From: Sphingobium abikonense NBRC 16140
Lineage (GTDB): Bacteria; Pseudomonadota; Alphaproteobacteria; Sphingomonadales; Sphingomonadaceae
Assembly: GCF_001598335.1 (NCBI RefSeq)
Contig: NZ_BCYT01000021.1
Location: forward strand, 1-57,111
Direction: 5' to 3'
DNA: 57,111 bases
The notes under the pieces are model-generated. The model ran no database searches. It saw nothing but the letters and a program-made list of their open reading frames with translations, and was not told where the DNA came from. Below, in pieces: positions 1 to 8,043 of this stretch. The translations under genes and the position numbers were made by a program. Each line of letters begins with the position of its first letter. Positions within the stretch are counted from its first letter, which is position 1.

Positions 1-545
1 GGCTTCTTGACCTCGGCCGCCACGACCGCAAAGCCCTTGCCCGCCTCGCCCGCCCGCGCCGCCTCGATACTGGCGTTGAGCGCCAGCATATGGGTCTGGT
101 TCGCGATCAGCCCGATGCTGTTCACGATATCGGACAGGCCATCAACGGTATTGCGCAATTCCGTCCGAAGTTGATGCGCGGCCGAATTGTCGGTCGCGAT
201 CTTGAGGATGCGGTCGACCGATCCGTCGGCATGAAATACCGGATTGTAGGTCGCCTGCAACCAGACGGGTCGGCCGCCCTTGCCCACGCGCCGATATTCA
301 CCCGCGTCATATTCGCCCCGCCCCAGCTTGCGCCAGAACGCGGCATAGTCCGGCGTATCGCCATGGCCGGGCTCGCAGAAGATGCGATGATGCTGCCCCT
401 GTATCTCCCCCAGCGCATAGCCCATGGTCGCCAGGAACCGGTCATTGGCCCACAGCACGATGCCGGACGGGTCGAACTCGATCACCGCCTGGGACCGGCA
501 AATGGCATCCCATGCGGCTTCGGGACTATGCGTTGCCTGACCCAT
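1..545 (-). CDS. PAS domain methyl-accepting chemotaxis protein (3' end outside window)
   Basis: The frame starts at ATG 545 and runs off the left edge after about 181 codons. Residues about 10-125 form a PAS domain, with landmarks such as [20 protein letters not shown]. It is followed directly by the start of a methyl-accepting signalling domain, in which [20 protein letters not shown] is the typical methylation-helix/hairpin sequence. There is no signal peptide or membrane segment, so this is a soluble receptor sensing a cytoplasmic cue, probably redox or a small ligand, and signalling to a CheA kinase. The ligand cannot be told from sequence. The stretch between its start and ctrA holds only the ctrA terminator. 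Confidence 0.88.
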   Translation of the reverse strand, partial: MGQATHSPEAAWDAICRSQAVIEFDPSGIVLWANDRFLATMGYALGEIQGQHHRIFCEPGHGDTPDYAAFWRKLGRGEYDAGEYRRVGKGGRPVWLQATYNPVFHADGSVDRILKIATDNSAAHQLRTELRNTVDGLSDIVNSIGLIANQTHMLALNASIEAARAGEAGKGFAVVAAEVKK

Positions 546-630
546 CAAACGGAAACTCCTTCACCGCCGCGCTACACCGCATAAGGTGACCAAGCCGTTA
601 AGATTGCTGTCCCCGCGCCCCGGACATGGA

Positions 631-662
631 AAAGGCCGGCCTCCTGCTGGAGCCCGGCCTTT
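631..662 (-). terminator. Hairpin terminator downstream of ctrA
   Basis: A near-perfect inverted repeat, AAAGGCCGG-c-CTCC with GGAG-c-CCGGCCTTT and loop TGCT, lies just past the ctrA stop codon on the minus strand. A short T stretch (TTTTCC) follows the stem in the direction of transcription. The stem sequence closely resembles the terminator at 20081-20105. Confidence 0.7.
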
Positions 663-688
663 CCACCCCCGTATTTAGTCCTTGGGCG

Positions 689-1396
689 TCAGGCGACCTT
701 TGCCTGCGTTTCCTCGACCTCGTCCGGATCGCGCAGCACATAACCGCGGCCCCAGACCGTCTCGATATAATTGTCGCCGCCGCACGCCAGCGCCAGCTTC
801 TTGCGCAGCTTGCAGATGAAGACGTCGATGATCTTGAGCTCCGGCTCGTCCATCCCGCCATAGAGATGATTGAGGAACATTTCCTTGGTCAGCGTCGTGC
901 CCTTGCGCAGCGACAGCAGTTCCAGCATCGCATATTCCTTGCCGGTCAGGTGGACGCGATTGCCGTCCACTTCCACCGTCTTGGCGTCCAGATTGACCGA
1001 CAGCTTGCCGGTGCGGATGACCGACTGGCTATGCCCCTTGGACCGGCGCACGACCGCGTGGATACGCGCGATCAGTTCCTCGCGGTGGAAGGGCTTGGTC
1101 ACATAATCGTCCGCGCCAAAGCCGAAGGATCGCACCTTGCTGTCCATCTCGCTGATGCCCGACAGGATCAGCACCGGGGTCTGCACTTTCGCCGCGCGCA
1201 ATTTCTTGAGCACGTCATACCCATGCATGTCCGGCAGGTTCAGGTCCAGGCAAATGATGTCGTAATCATAGAGCTTGCCGAGGTCCAAACCCTCTTCGCC
1301 CAGATCCGTGGTATAGACGTTGAAGCCTTCGGTCGTGAGCATCAGCTCGATCGCCTTGGCGGTGGTCGGTTCGTCCTCAATCAGCAGCACGCGCAT
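689..1396 (-). CDS. ctrA: Cell cycle response regulator CtrA
   Basis: A 235-residue OmpR-type response regulator. The receiver domain (residues 1-120) carries the acidic pocket near the N-terminus, the phospho-acceptor D51 in CLDLNLPD, and the TKPF lysine. The C-terminal winged helix contains [20 protein letters not shown] and the [10 protein letters not shown] ending typical of CtrA. CtrA is the essential alphaproteobacterial master regulator. It binds TTAA-N7-TTAA sites to control division, motility and, in some species, replication initiation, and is phosphorylated through CckA/ChpT. ATG 1396 is preferred over upstream in-frame codons because the conserved protein begins MRVLLIEDE. The C-terminus ends in Val-Ala, comparable to the Ala-Ala end that ClpXP recognises in Caulobacter CtrA. 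rcdA lies elsewhere in this window. Confidence 0.97.
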   Translation of the reverse strand: MRVLLIEDEPTTAKAIELMLTTEGFNVYTTDLGEEGLDLGKLYDYDIICLDLNLPDMHGYDVLKKLRAAKVQTPVLILSGISEMDSKVRSFGFGADDYVTKPFHREELIARIHAVVRRSKGHSQSVIRTGKLSVNLDAKTVEVDGNRVHLTGKEYAMLELLSLRKGTTLTKEMFLNHLYGGMDEPELKIIDVFICKLRKKLALACGGDNYIETVWGRGYVLRDPDEVEETQAKVA

Positions 1397-1487
1397 ATGA
1401 ATGCCCCTTTGCGTCGCAGTCCCGTTCACCCCACCAGAACGGCTTCCGCTTCAAATCATTAACCAAAAAACTTCTGAAGGACAAAGG

Positions 1488-1502
1488 TTAATTTTTAGCT
1501 AA
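1488..1502. promoter_or_regulatory. CtrA-like binding site upstream of ctrA
   Basis: TTAA-TTTTTAG-CTAA has the 4-N7-4 spacing of the CtrA box with one mismatch. It lies about 90 bp upstream of the ctrA start codon, in the AT-rich part of a 279-bp gene-free gap. A further TTAACC occurs at 1459-1464. CtrA is autoregulated in Caulobacter, so autoregulation here is a reasonable inference. Confidence 0.5.
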
Positions 1503-1675
1503 CCGGCAGAAATGCGCGAGTCGTGGCAGAACGAATCTGTTTACAAAGGGTTGAGCGCGGCGCGACCCACGCAAAGTCAAGATAGATTCACCTTCGAAAC
1601 GACAATGCGGAGGCCTCTTGCGCCTAAAGATATGCCATCCCTGCGAAAAAAATTTACGAAGGTTGACGGTGATCC

Positions 1676-2569
1676 TTAACAGCCATGGTGGCTAGCAATG
1701 AAGTCGATGAGCGCGTCCACCCTGGCCGGGCGAAGCCTTGAAGGCGGCGTCACCAGATGCAGCCCGACCGGCGGCGCGCGCCAGTCGACCAATATCTCCT
1801 CAAGGTCCCCCTTGGCCAATGCCTCACCCACGATGAAGTCAGGCAAGCGCGCGATGCCGATGCCCTCCTTCAACGCCGGCAACATCGCCTCCCCGCTATT
1901 GACCGTCAGCCGCCCGCGCACCTGCACCGCGACGACCTGCTGCCCCGGCCCCGAAAAACGCCAGACGTCGGACAGCGTGACATTGGAATAGCAGATACAG
2001 TCATGCGTCCCCAAGTCGCTCGGATGCGCCGGCCGCCCCCGCGCGTCCAGATAGGCGGGCGAAGCGATGACATGCAGGTTGACGTCCGCCAGCCGCCGCG
2101 CGCGCAGCGAACTGTCGGGCATGTCAGCGATGCGGATCGTGGCATCCAGCCCCATCTCCACAATGTCGATCTTCGCGTCCGACAGATGCAGGTCGATATC
2201 GACCAGCGGATGCATTTTCGTGAACTGCGCCACCAAAGGCGCGATGCGCAGCAGGCCGAAGGTCATCGGCGCGCCCAGCCGCACCACGCCCGACAATTCC
2301 GCCGTCTCGTCCCGCGCCGCCTCTTCGGCCGCCTGCCCCTCCGCCAAGATGCGTTGCGCATGGTCGGCCAGCCGTTTCCCGCTCTCGGTCAGCGCCAGCC
2401 GGCGGCTGGTGCGGTTGAACAGGCTGGTGTCCAGATGCTCCTCCAGCCGCGTCACCGCCTTGGACACCGTCGCCTTGGACACGCTCAGTGCCTTGGCCGC
2501 ATCGGTGAAGCTGCGATGCTCGACCACGGCGGCGAACATGGCCCAGGCCTCAAAATCGGGAAGGCGCAT
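1676..2569 (-). CDS. LysR-family transcriptional regulator
   Basis: About 297 residues. The N-terminal winged helix-turn-helix (residues about 6-64, with SFTDAAKALSVSKATVSKAV and the wing LFNRTSRRLALTESG) is followed by a periplasmic-binding-protein-like effector domain. It belongs to the large subgroup that often regulates a divergent gene, here the pirin gene 107 bp away. ATG 2569 is preferred to the in-frame TTG at 2578. The intervening region carries repeats suitable as LysR sites. The effector is unknown. Confidence 0.9.
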   Translation of the reverse strand: MRLPDFEAWAMFAAVVEHRSFTDAAKALSVSKATVSKAVTRLEEHLDTSLFNRTSRRLALTESGKRLADHAQRILAEGQAAEEAARDETAELSGVVRLGAPMTFGLLRIAPLVAQFTKMHPLVDIDLHLSDAKIDIVEMGLDATIRIADMPDSSLRARRLADVNLHVIASPAYLDARGRPAHPSDLGTHDCICYSNVTLSDVWRFSGPGQQVVAVQVRGRLTVNSGEAMLPALKEGIGIARLPDFIVGEALAKGDLEEILVDWRAPPVGLHLVTPPSRLRPARVDALIDFIASHHGC

Positions 2570-2570
2570 T

Positions 2571-2612
2571 GGAAACAATCCGTTTCAAAGCTGTTCGTTC
2601 AGGAAACGATCC
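2571..2612. promoter_or_regulatory. Candidate LysR operator between the regulator and pirin gene
   Basis: Two 11-bp direct repeats, GGAAACAATCC (2571-2581) and GGAAACGATCC (2602-2612), start 31 bp apart, about three helical turns. The first overlaps an inverted repeat GAAAC-N5-GTTTC (2572-2586). Such repeats in a LysR-divergent intergenic region are typical of regulator binding sites. Confidence 0.45.
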
Positions 2613-2675
2613 TGATGGCTATATTGGCGGAAAGCAAGCCGGAAGCTCCGGCTCCCGAAACGAAAGGCATCTGCC

Positions 2676-3395
2676 ATGACCACGACCACTGCGAGCCGTA
2701 TCGAACGCCGCCCCTTCGCGTCGCTGGGCCATGCCGACCATGGCTGGCTCAATGCGCGCCATCATTTTTCCTTCGCCGACTATTATGACGATGAACGGAT
2801 GCACTGGGGTGCGATCCGCGTGTGGAATGATGATGAGATCGGCGCGCGCTCGGGCTTTCCGCCCCACCCGCACAGCGACATGGAAATCATCACCTATGTC
2901 CGCACCGGCGCGATCACGCATCAGGACAGCCTGGGCAACAAGGGCCGCACCGCGGCGGGCGATGTTCAGGTGATGTCCGCCGGCACCGGCATTCGTCACG
3001 CCGAATATAATCTGGAGGATGAAACCACCACCCTGTTCCAGATCTGGATCATGCCGCGCAGCCGCGGCGGCCAGCCTAGCTGGGGCGCCAAGCCCTTCCC
3101 CAAGGGCGACCGCGCGGGCAAGCTGGTCGTGCTGGCGAGCGGCGATGATGCCGATGCAGAAGCATTGCGCATCCGCGCCGACGCCCGCCTGCTGGGCGGC
3201 ACGATACAGGCCGGCACCAGCGTCACCTATGACAGCGCGCCCGGCCGCCACCTCTATCTCGTCCCCGCCACCGGACGGATCGAGATTGACGGGCAGGCGT
3301 TCGAAGCGCGCGACGGCGCTGCCATCATCAGTGGCGGCGCCATCACCATCACCGCGCTGGAGGACGCTGAAATCGTGCTGGTCGACAGCATCTAG
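2676..3395 (+). CDS. Pirin family protein (YhhW-like bicupin)
   Basis: A 239-residue bicupin. The N-terminal cupin holds the pirin metal site: FPPHPHSDMEIITYV supplies two His and a Glu, and GIRHAEYN the further His. Bacterial pirins of this type bind iron, some have quercetinase activity, and others are redox-responsive regulators. The substrate is not evident here. The gene is divergent from a LysR regulator and lies upstream of wrbA, suggesting a stress- or quinone/aromatic-related role. The 121 bp to wrbA contain two strong hairpins, described separately. Confidence 0.92.
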   Translation: MTTTTASRIERRPFASLGHADHGWLNARHHFSFADYYDDERMHWGAIRVWNDDEIGARSGFPPHPHSDMEIITYVRTGAITHQDSLGNKGRTAAGDVQVMSAGTGIRHAEYNLEDETTTLFQIWIMPRSRGGQPSWGAKPFPKGDRAGKLVVLASGDDADAEALRIRADARLLGGTIQAGTSVTYDSAPGRHLYLVPATGRIEIDGQAFEARDGAAIISGGAITITALEDAEIVLVDSI

Positions 3396-3404
3396 AAAGT
3401 CTTT

Positions 3405-3477
3405 GGCCCGTTCTTTCCCCTCCCCCTCATGAACGGGCCGGGCCGCCTGCGCCTTCCTCCCTCCCGCGCAGGCGGCC
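3405..3477 (+). ncRNA. Tandem hairpins with CU-rich loops (candidate 3'-UTR small RNA)
   Basis: Hairpin 1 has perfect 9-bp arms GGCCCGTTC (3405-3413) and GAACGGGCC (3431-3439) and loop TTTCCCCTCCCCCTCAT. Hairpin 2 has perfect 12-bp arms GGCCGCCTGCGC (3441-3452) and GCGCAGGCGGCC (3466-3477) and loop CTTCCTCCCTCCC. Neither is followed by a U-run, so they are not classical terminators. Both loops are complementary to Shine-Dalgarno sequence, like the loops of the alphaproteobacterial CCUCCUCCC-motif stress sRNAs that are processed from 3' UTRs. They could equally be an RNA stabiliser or attenuator between the pirin gene and wrbA. No separate promoter was identified. Confidence 0.4.
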
Positions 3478-3516
3478 ATCCTTCACGCAAAGCATTTCAG
3501 GCAAGGAGACATGACG

Positions 3517-4116
3517 ATGGCAAAGGTTCTGGTTCTCTATTATTCATCCTATGGCCATATCGAAACCATGGCGAAGGCCGTGGCCGAGGGCGCTGCGTCC
3601 GCCGGCGCACAGGTCGACATCAAGCGCGTGCCCGAAACCGCGCCGCTCGAAGTCGCGAAAAACGCGCATTTCAAGCTGGATCAGGACGCGCCGATCGCCA
3701 CGGTCAACGAACTGGCCGATTATGACGCGATCATCGTGGGCACCGGCACCCGCTTTGGCCGTATATCCAGCCAGATGGCGGCCTTCCTCGACCAGGCCGG
3801 CGGCCTGTGGGCGCGCGGCGCGCTCAATGGCAAGGTTGGCGGTGCGTTCACTTCGACAGCCAGCCAGCATGGCGGCCAGGAAGTCACGCTCTTCTCGATC
3901 ATCACCAACCTCATGCATTTCGGCATGACCATCGTCGGCCTCGACTATGGCTTCCAGGGCCAGATGGGCGTCGACAAGGTGCGCGGCGGGTCGCCCTATG
4001 GCGCGACCACGCTGGCCGACAGCGACGGCAGCCGCCAACCCAGCGAAGAGGAACTGGACGGCGCGCGCTATCAGGGCCGTCGGATCGCCGAAACCGCGAT
4101 CAAATTGCACGGCTGA
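3517..4116 (+). CDS. wrbA: NAD(P)H:quinone oxidoreductase WrbA
   Basis: 199 residues of flavodoxin-like fold. The N-terminal FMN phosphate loop is [33 protein letters not shown] and [12 protein letters not shown] are WrbA signatures, as is the PYGATTLA segment near the C-terminus. WrbA catalyses two-electron reduction of quinones to hydroquinones and so avoids semiquinone radicals. There are two possible ATGs, 3511 and 3517. The second has GGAG at the right distance (8 nt) and gives the canonical [11 protein letters not shown] start. A strong terminator follows. Confidence 0.96.
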   Translation: MAKVLVLYYSSYGHIETMAKAVAEGAASAGAQVDIKRVPETAPLEVAKNAHFKLDQDAPIATVNELADYDAIIVGTGTRFGRISSQMAAFLDQAGGLWARGALNGKVGGAFTSTASQHGGQEVTLFSIITNLMHFGMTIVGLDYGFQGQMGVDKVRGGSPYGATTLADSDGSRQPSEEELDGARYQGRRIAETAIKLHG

Positions 4117-4164
4117 CCGCCCGCCGCGGTTTTTCGCGACCGCATTGCCTTGGCATGACGCGAA

Positions 4165-4203
4165 AAAAGGGGCTGGCGCATTTTGGATGCGCCAGCCCCT
4201 TTT
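4165..4203 (+). terminator. Rho-independent terminator after wrbA
   Basis: A 16-bp perfect stem, AAAAGGGGCTGGCGCA paired with TGCGCCAGCCCCTTTT around the loop TTTTGGA, ends in TTTT. The A/T flanks make it work in principle on both strands. Confidence 0.88.
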
Positions 4204-4364
4204 CCGTGCGCAGGGCCGGCCCACATGCCCCCTCATACATATCTCTTTCAAAATAGGATTTCGTCTGATCTACACTGGTTGATGAGACCGTTTTTCACCG
4301 CCCGCACATGCTTGCCGGTGCCACGGGGGCCGTGCTTTGCAGGGCAAAGCTGTCGCGCTCAGCT

Positions 4365-4419
4365 GTCGCCTGGTGGTCGCCTATGGGTCGCTTCGTGGTC
4401 GCCTTCCGGTCGCTTCCGG
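4365..4419. repeat. 11-bp tandem repeat, five degenerate copies
   Basis: Five consecutive 11-mers: GTCGCCTGGTG, GTCGCCTATGG, GTCGCTTCGTG, GTCGCCTTCCG and GTCGCTTCCGG. Every copy starts with GTCGC. The array ends about 70 bp upstream of the ECF41-type promoter. The period is close to one helical turn. The rest of the 4204-4487 gap shows nothing recognisable. Confidence 0.7.
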
Positions 4420-4487
4420 CCCGATAACAGTGTGAACTTCGCCTTGCCGTCCGATGCGCCTATTGGACGAAAAATATCGCCGCCGCA

Positions 4488-4514
4488 TGTCACATCGCGC
4501 GCCGCCATCTCGTC
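4488..4514 (+). promoter_or_regulatory. ECF41-type sigma factor promoter
   Basis: TGTCACA (4488-4494), a 16-bp spacer and CGTC (4511-4514) match the reported ECF41 target promoter TGTCACA-N16-CGTC. It sits just upstream of the AhpD-like gene that precedes the ECF41 sigma gene. Transcription from it would start after about 4518, which rules out the upstream in-frame ATG at 4515 as the start of that gene. Confidence 0.85.
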
Positions 4515-4547
4515 ATGATTGCACACCCCAAGCGAAAGGACTGCATC

Positions 4548-5030
4548 ATGACTGCCAAGCTCGATCCCTTCATCGCCGCGCCCCAGCAGATGAAGGCCTG
4601 GTATGCCGCCAGCACCGCGATCGCCGATGCGTTGGACCCCGCGCTGGTCGAACTGGTCAAGATCCGCGCGTCGCAGATCAACCAGTGCGCCAACTGCCTC
4701 AACATGCACAGCGCCGACGCCCGCGCGCAGGGCGAAAGCGAACAGCGGCTCTTTCTCCTTTCGGCCTGGCGCGATGCGCCCTGCTATACCGATCGGGAAC
4801 GCGCCGCTCTGGGCTGGACCGAAGCGATGACTCGTCTGTCCGAAGGGCCGGAGCTTGCGGCGGCCTATGATGCCCTCAAATGGGAGTTCAGCGAAGAGGA
4901 ACAGGTGCAATTGACGCTGATGATCAACGTCATCACCGGATGGAACCGGCTGGCCGTCGGCTTTGGCATGTGGATTGAAACCGCCGCGACAAAGGCGCGC
5001 GACGCCGCGCAATTGAAGGCGGCGGCCTGA
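4548..5030 (+). CDS. Carboxymuconolactone decarboxylase/AhpD-like protein, ECF41 partner
   Basis: 160 residues of the all-helical AhpD/CMD fold. The redox motif is C47-A-N-C50-L-N-M-H54 (CxxCxxxH), as in alkylhydroperoxidases, so a peroxidase or thiol-redox function is more likely than lactone decarboxylation. ATG 4548 has AAAGGA upstream and lies downstream of the ECF41 promoter. Genes encoding carboxymuconolactone decarboxylases, oxidoreductases or epimerases are the standard neighbours and targets of ECF41 sigma factors. The stop codon overlaps the sigma factor start (TGATG), so the two are translationally coupled. The physiological substrate is unknown. Confidence 0.92.
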   Translation: MTAKLDPFIAAPQQMKAWYAASTAIADALDPALVELVKIRASQINQCANCLNMHSADARAQGESEQRLFLLSAWRDAPCYTDRERAALGWTEAMTRLSEGPELAAAYDALKWEFSEEEQVQLTLMINVITGWNRLAVGFGMWIETAATKARDAAQLKAAA

Positions 5031-5893
5031 TGGCGTCGGGGACGCAGACGGACGCGGCGGCGCGCTTTGCTCCGCTGCGTCCCCGCCTTGCCCGCATCGC
5101 CTATCGCATGCTTGGCTCCGTGGCGGACGCCGAGGATGTGGTGCAGGACGCCTTCCTGCGATGGATGGGCGCGGATCATGACGCCGTGCGCGAACCCGAA
5201 GCCTTTCTTCGCCGCATCGTCACGCGCCTGTGCCTCGACCATCTCAAATCCGCGCGGGTGCGGCGCGAAACCTATATCGGCCCTTGGCTTCCTGAACCGC
5301 TGGTGGAGGACGGGGACGAAGGAAGCGATGATATCACCTTGCCGCTGATGCTGGCGCTGGAGCGGCTGTCTCCGCTGGAGCGCGCCGCCTTCCTGCTGCA
5401 CGATGTGTTTGGCCTGGGTTTTGACGAAATCGCCACCACCATCGGCCGCGACGCCGCCGCCTGCCGGCAACTCGCAGCCCGGGCGCGCGCCCATGTCCGC
5501 GACGCGCGGCCCCGCTACCGCATGGAGCAGGCACGCGGGCTGGAGATCGCCAGCGCCTTCTTCGCCGCCTCGCGCAGCGGCGACACGCGCGCGCTCGGCG
5601 CAATGCTGGCGCAGGATGTCAGCCTGCACAGCGACGGCGGCGGCAAGCGCCCCGCCACCGTCCGTCCCGCGCTTGGCTTTTCGCAGGTCATGCAGGTGCA
5701 CAAGGCGCTGGGCGTACTGTTCGGCAAATATGGGTCGACATTGCTGCGCACCTGCCGGATCAACGGCCTGCCCGGCTTCGTCACGCGAGAGGCCGATGGC
5801 GAGATCCAGACCACCGCGCTGGCGATCGAGAATGGGCGGATCAGCGCCATCTATGTGATGCGCAACCCCGACAAGCTGCGCCATCTGCACTGA
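5030..5893 (+). CDS. ECF41-family RNA polymerase sigma factor (SigJ-like)
   Basis: 287 residues: region 2 (about 15-75, with GSVADAEDVVQDAFLRW), region 4 (about 105-155, with ERLSPLERAAFLLHDVFGLG), and a SnoaL/NTF2-like C-terminal extension (about 170-287). The ECF41 hallmarks are all present: the linker motif WLPEP at 86-90, DGGGK at 202-206 and NPDKL at 279-283. In this family the extension replaces an anti-sigma factor, acting both as inhibitor and as a requirement for activity, and no anti-sigma gene is nearby. The promoter at 4488 implies autoregulation together with the AhpD-like gene. The inducing signal is unknown. Confidence 0.95.
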   Translation: MASGTQTDAAARFAPLRPRLARIAYRMLGSVADAEDVVQDAFLRWMGADHDAVREPEAFLRRIVTRLCLDHLKSARVRRETYIGPWLPEPLVEDGDEGSDDITLPLMLALERLSPLERAAFLLHDVFGLGFDEIATTIGRDAAACRQLAARARAHVRDARPRYRMEQARGLEIASAFFAASRSGDTRALGAMLAQDVSLHSDGGGKRPATVRPALGFSQVMQVHKALGVLFGKYGSTLLRTCRINGLPGFVTREADGEIQTTALAIENGRISAIYVMRNPDKLRHLH

Positions 5894-5896
5894 CCG

Positions 5897-6853
5897 CTAG
5901 AGGAAGACGCGCCGCAGCGACGTCAGCCGCAGCAGCTGCCACACGAGATAGGGAGCGACCAGCGCCAGGACGAACAGCCAGACTTTGGGAAAGGACAGGC
6001 CGGCATAATGAATGATCGCGCCATGGAGGTACATGATGACCAGCGACGCGCGACCGATATGCTGGAGCGGCCAGGCAAAGCGCGCGACCCGCGCCGACAG
6101 GCGGAACAGCAGCAGCGATGTCGCCACCCCCGCGCCGATCGACAGCAGCGGCCAGCCATAATCGGCGACCTTCATGTTGAGCGTGGGCACCAGGCCCGAA
6201 AGCCCCGCCCCCGCCAGCAGGCCCAATGGCAGGATCAGCCCATTGCGCCAGCGGACATGCGGCCACGCCGCGCCGATCCAGAGCAACAGGACGGCCATCG
6301 GCACGGTCAGCAGGCCGAGCGGCGAAGCATCGAACAGCCAGCCGAGCCCATAGGCCAGCAGCGCCAGCGGCGCGATCAGCAGCGCCCAGCGCCGGTCCAG
6401 CGGATCGGGCCAGCGGTTGAGCGCCATATTGAACGCGATCCGCGCGACCATCAGGCACGGCACGAACCAGAAGATGATGAACGGCCCGCCAAGCCATGTT
6501 CCGCCCAGCAATATGGGGCCGACATCCTGCGGCCAGTGGCGATAGATTGGCGCATTGCCCTTCATCGGCTCGATGATCTGGTCGGCGATCAGCAACATTA
6601 TCAGGAAGGCGGCATAGGGCCGCATCTGGCCGGTGATCTGCCGCCGGGTGAAGCTGCCGATCGGGCGCGGCCGCGACAACAGGCCCGACAGCAGGAAGAA
6701 AAGCGGCATGTGGAAACTGTAGAGCGCGTCACGCACCGGCCCGCGCGTCCAGACATGCCCCGCCACCACCGCGATGATGCCGATGCCGCGCGCCACATCG
6801 ACCCAGTCCAGCCGAAATTGCGCGGTCGCCGCGTCATGCCCCCTGTTTTCCAT
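5897..6853 (-). CDS. Acyltransferase family 3 membrane protein
   Basis: 318 residues with about ten hydrophobic segments. The N-terminus, WVDVARGIGIIAVVAGH, contains the R and H positions of the OafB/OatA/WecH acyltransferase-3 family, and FHMPLFFLLSGLL is the second family motif. Such proteins transfer acetyl or other acyl groups to sugars at the inner membrane, for example on polysaccharide or lipid-linked glycans. The gene stands alone, convergent with the ECF41 gene, and gives no clue to the acceptor. Confidence 0.88.
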   Translation of the reverse strand: MENRGHDAATAQFRLDWVDVARGIGIIAVVAGHVWTRGPVRDALYSFHMPLFFLLSGLLSRPRPIGSFTRRQITGQMRPYAAFLIMLLIADQIIEPMKGNAPIYRHWPQDVGPILLGGTWLGGPFIIFWFVPCLMVARIAFNMALNRWPDPLDRRWALLIAPLALLAYGLGWLFDASPLGLLTVPMAVLLLWIGAAWPHVRWRNGLILPLGLLAGAGLSGLVPTLNMKVADYGWPLLSIGAGVATSLLLFRLSARVARFAWPLQHIGRASLVIMYLHGAIIHYAGLSFPKVWLFVLALVAPYLVWQLLRLTSLRRVFL

Positions 6854-6925
6854 CGCCCGCCCGCCCTATAGGATGGCGCGCGCGCGTCAATCCGCCGCCC
6901 CTTGTTCCCGTTAGGATGATACCCC

Positions 6926-7603
6926 TTGCCTTTGTTGACCGACCATGTCCTGTTCCTTGATGGCGAGGCGCTGATCCTCGACAAGCCCGCCGGCCTGCCG
7001 GTCGATGCGCCGCGCGACGGGTCGATAAGCCTGGAAAATCATCTCGCCTCCCTCACCTTTGGATTTCAGCGCTGGCCGCTGCCCGTCCACCGGCTGGACC
7101 GCGACACCAGCGGCTGCCTGCTGCTCGCCCGCAATCCCAAGGCGCACAAGCGGTTTGCCGCCGCCTTTGAAGCGGGCACGGTGACGAAACGCTATATCGC
7201 CGTGCTGGATGGCATCCCGGCGGAGGCCGAGGGGACGATCGCCCTGTCGCTCAAGAAGGTCAGCACCCCGGCGCAGGGCTGGCGGATGATCGCGGCCAAG
7301 GCGGGCAAGCCCGCCGTCACCCACTGGCGCAAGCTGGCTGAGCGCGACGGACGCGCTTTGGTGGCCTTCACGCCCGAAACCGGCCGCACCCACCAGATCC
7401 GCGTCCATGCCCAGCACGGCCTTGGCTTTGGCATCATGGGCGATCCTGTCTATGGCAAGGGCGACGGGCCGATGCTGCTCCACAGTCGGTTCCTAAGCGT
7501 CCCGCGCGGCGACAAGCCTGCGGCCGAGGCGACCGCGCCGCTGCCCCAGACCTTCGCCGTCGCTGGCTTTGGCCCGGAATATCTGGACGATGCCGGACTT
7601 TGA
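6926..7603 (+). CDS. RluA-family RNA pseudouridine synthase
   Basis: About 225 residues. The catalytic motif is HRLDRDTSGCLLLA, with the essential Asp of HRLDxxTSG, and GRTHQIRVH is the second conserved element. It isomerises uridine to pseudouridine in rRNA or tRNA. It has no N-terminal S4 domain, as in RluA. The open frame has no ATG before the conserved region. The most likely start is TTG 6926, which has AGGA about 9 nt upstream. TTG 6932 or 6935 cannot be excluded. The 3' end overlaps arfB by 14 nt. Confidence 0.92.
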   Translation: MPLLTDHVLFLDGEALILDKPAGLPVDAPRDGSISLENHLASLTFGFQRWPLPVHRLDRDTSGCLLLARNPKAHKRFAAAFEAGTVTKRYIAVLDGIPAEAEGTIALSLKKVSTPAQGWRMIAAKAGKPAVTHWRKLAERDGRALVAFTPETGRTHQIRVHAQHGLGFGIMGDPVYGKGDGPMLLHSRFLSVPRGDKPAAEATAPLPQTFAVAGFGPEYLDDAGL

Positions 7604-7994
7604 CATACCCGAAGAGGCGCTGGAGGAGCGTTTCATCACCGGCGGGGGACCGGGCGGGCAGAATGTGAACAAGGTCGCGACGGCGGTGCAATTGCGCGTC
7701 AATCTGTTCCGCCTCGGCCTTCCCCCCCATGCCTATCGCAAGATCAAGGAACTGGCGGGATCGCGCCTGACCGCCGCCAACGAAATCCTGATCCAGGCCA
7801 ACCGCTTCCGCACCCAGGAAGCCAACCGCCAGGACGCCCGCGACCGGCTCGCCGACCTGATCGCCCGCGCCCATGAACGCGACGCCCGGCGCATCGCCAC
7901 CAAACCCGGCAAAGCCGCCAAGGCCCGCCGCGTCGACGCCAAAAAGGCGCGCAGTTCCGTCAAACAGGGGCGCGGCAAGATACGCATGGACTGA
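7590..7994 (+). CDS. arfB: Alternative ribosome-rescue factor ArfB (YaeJ)
   Basis: 134 residues. The GGQ motif lies in FITGGGPGGQNVNKVAT, and a Lys/Arg-rich C-terminal tail (residues about 105-134) fills the mRNA channel in this family. There is no codon-recognition domain, so this is a peptidyl-tRNA hydrolase that frees stalled ribosomes rather than a normal release factor. ATG 7590 gives the typical DIPEEALEERF N-terminus. The gene overlaps the pseudouridine synthase gene, implying co-translation. Confidence 0.95.
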   Translation: MPDFDIPEEALEERFITGGGPGGQNVNKVATAVQLRVNLFRLGLPPHAYRKIKELAGSRLTAANEILIQANRFRTQEANRQDARDRLADLIARAHERDARRIATKPGKAAKARRVDAKKARSSVKQGRGKIRMD

Positions 7995-8043
7995 CGGGCC
8001 GTTAACCATTGTGGGTCATGATCGGCTACAAAGGGGGATCGCC

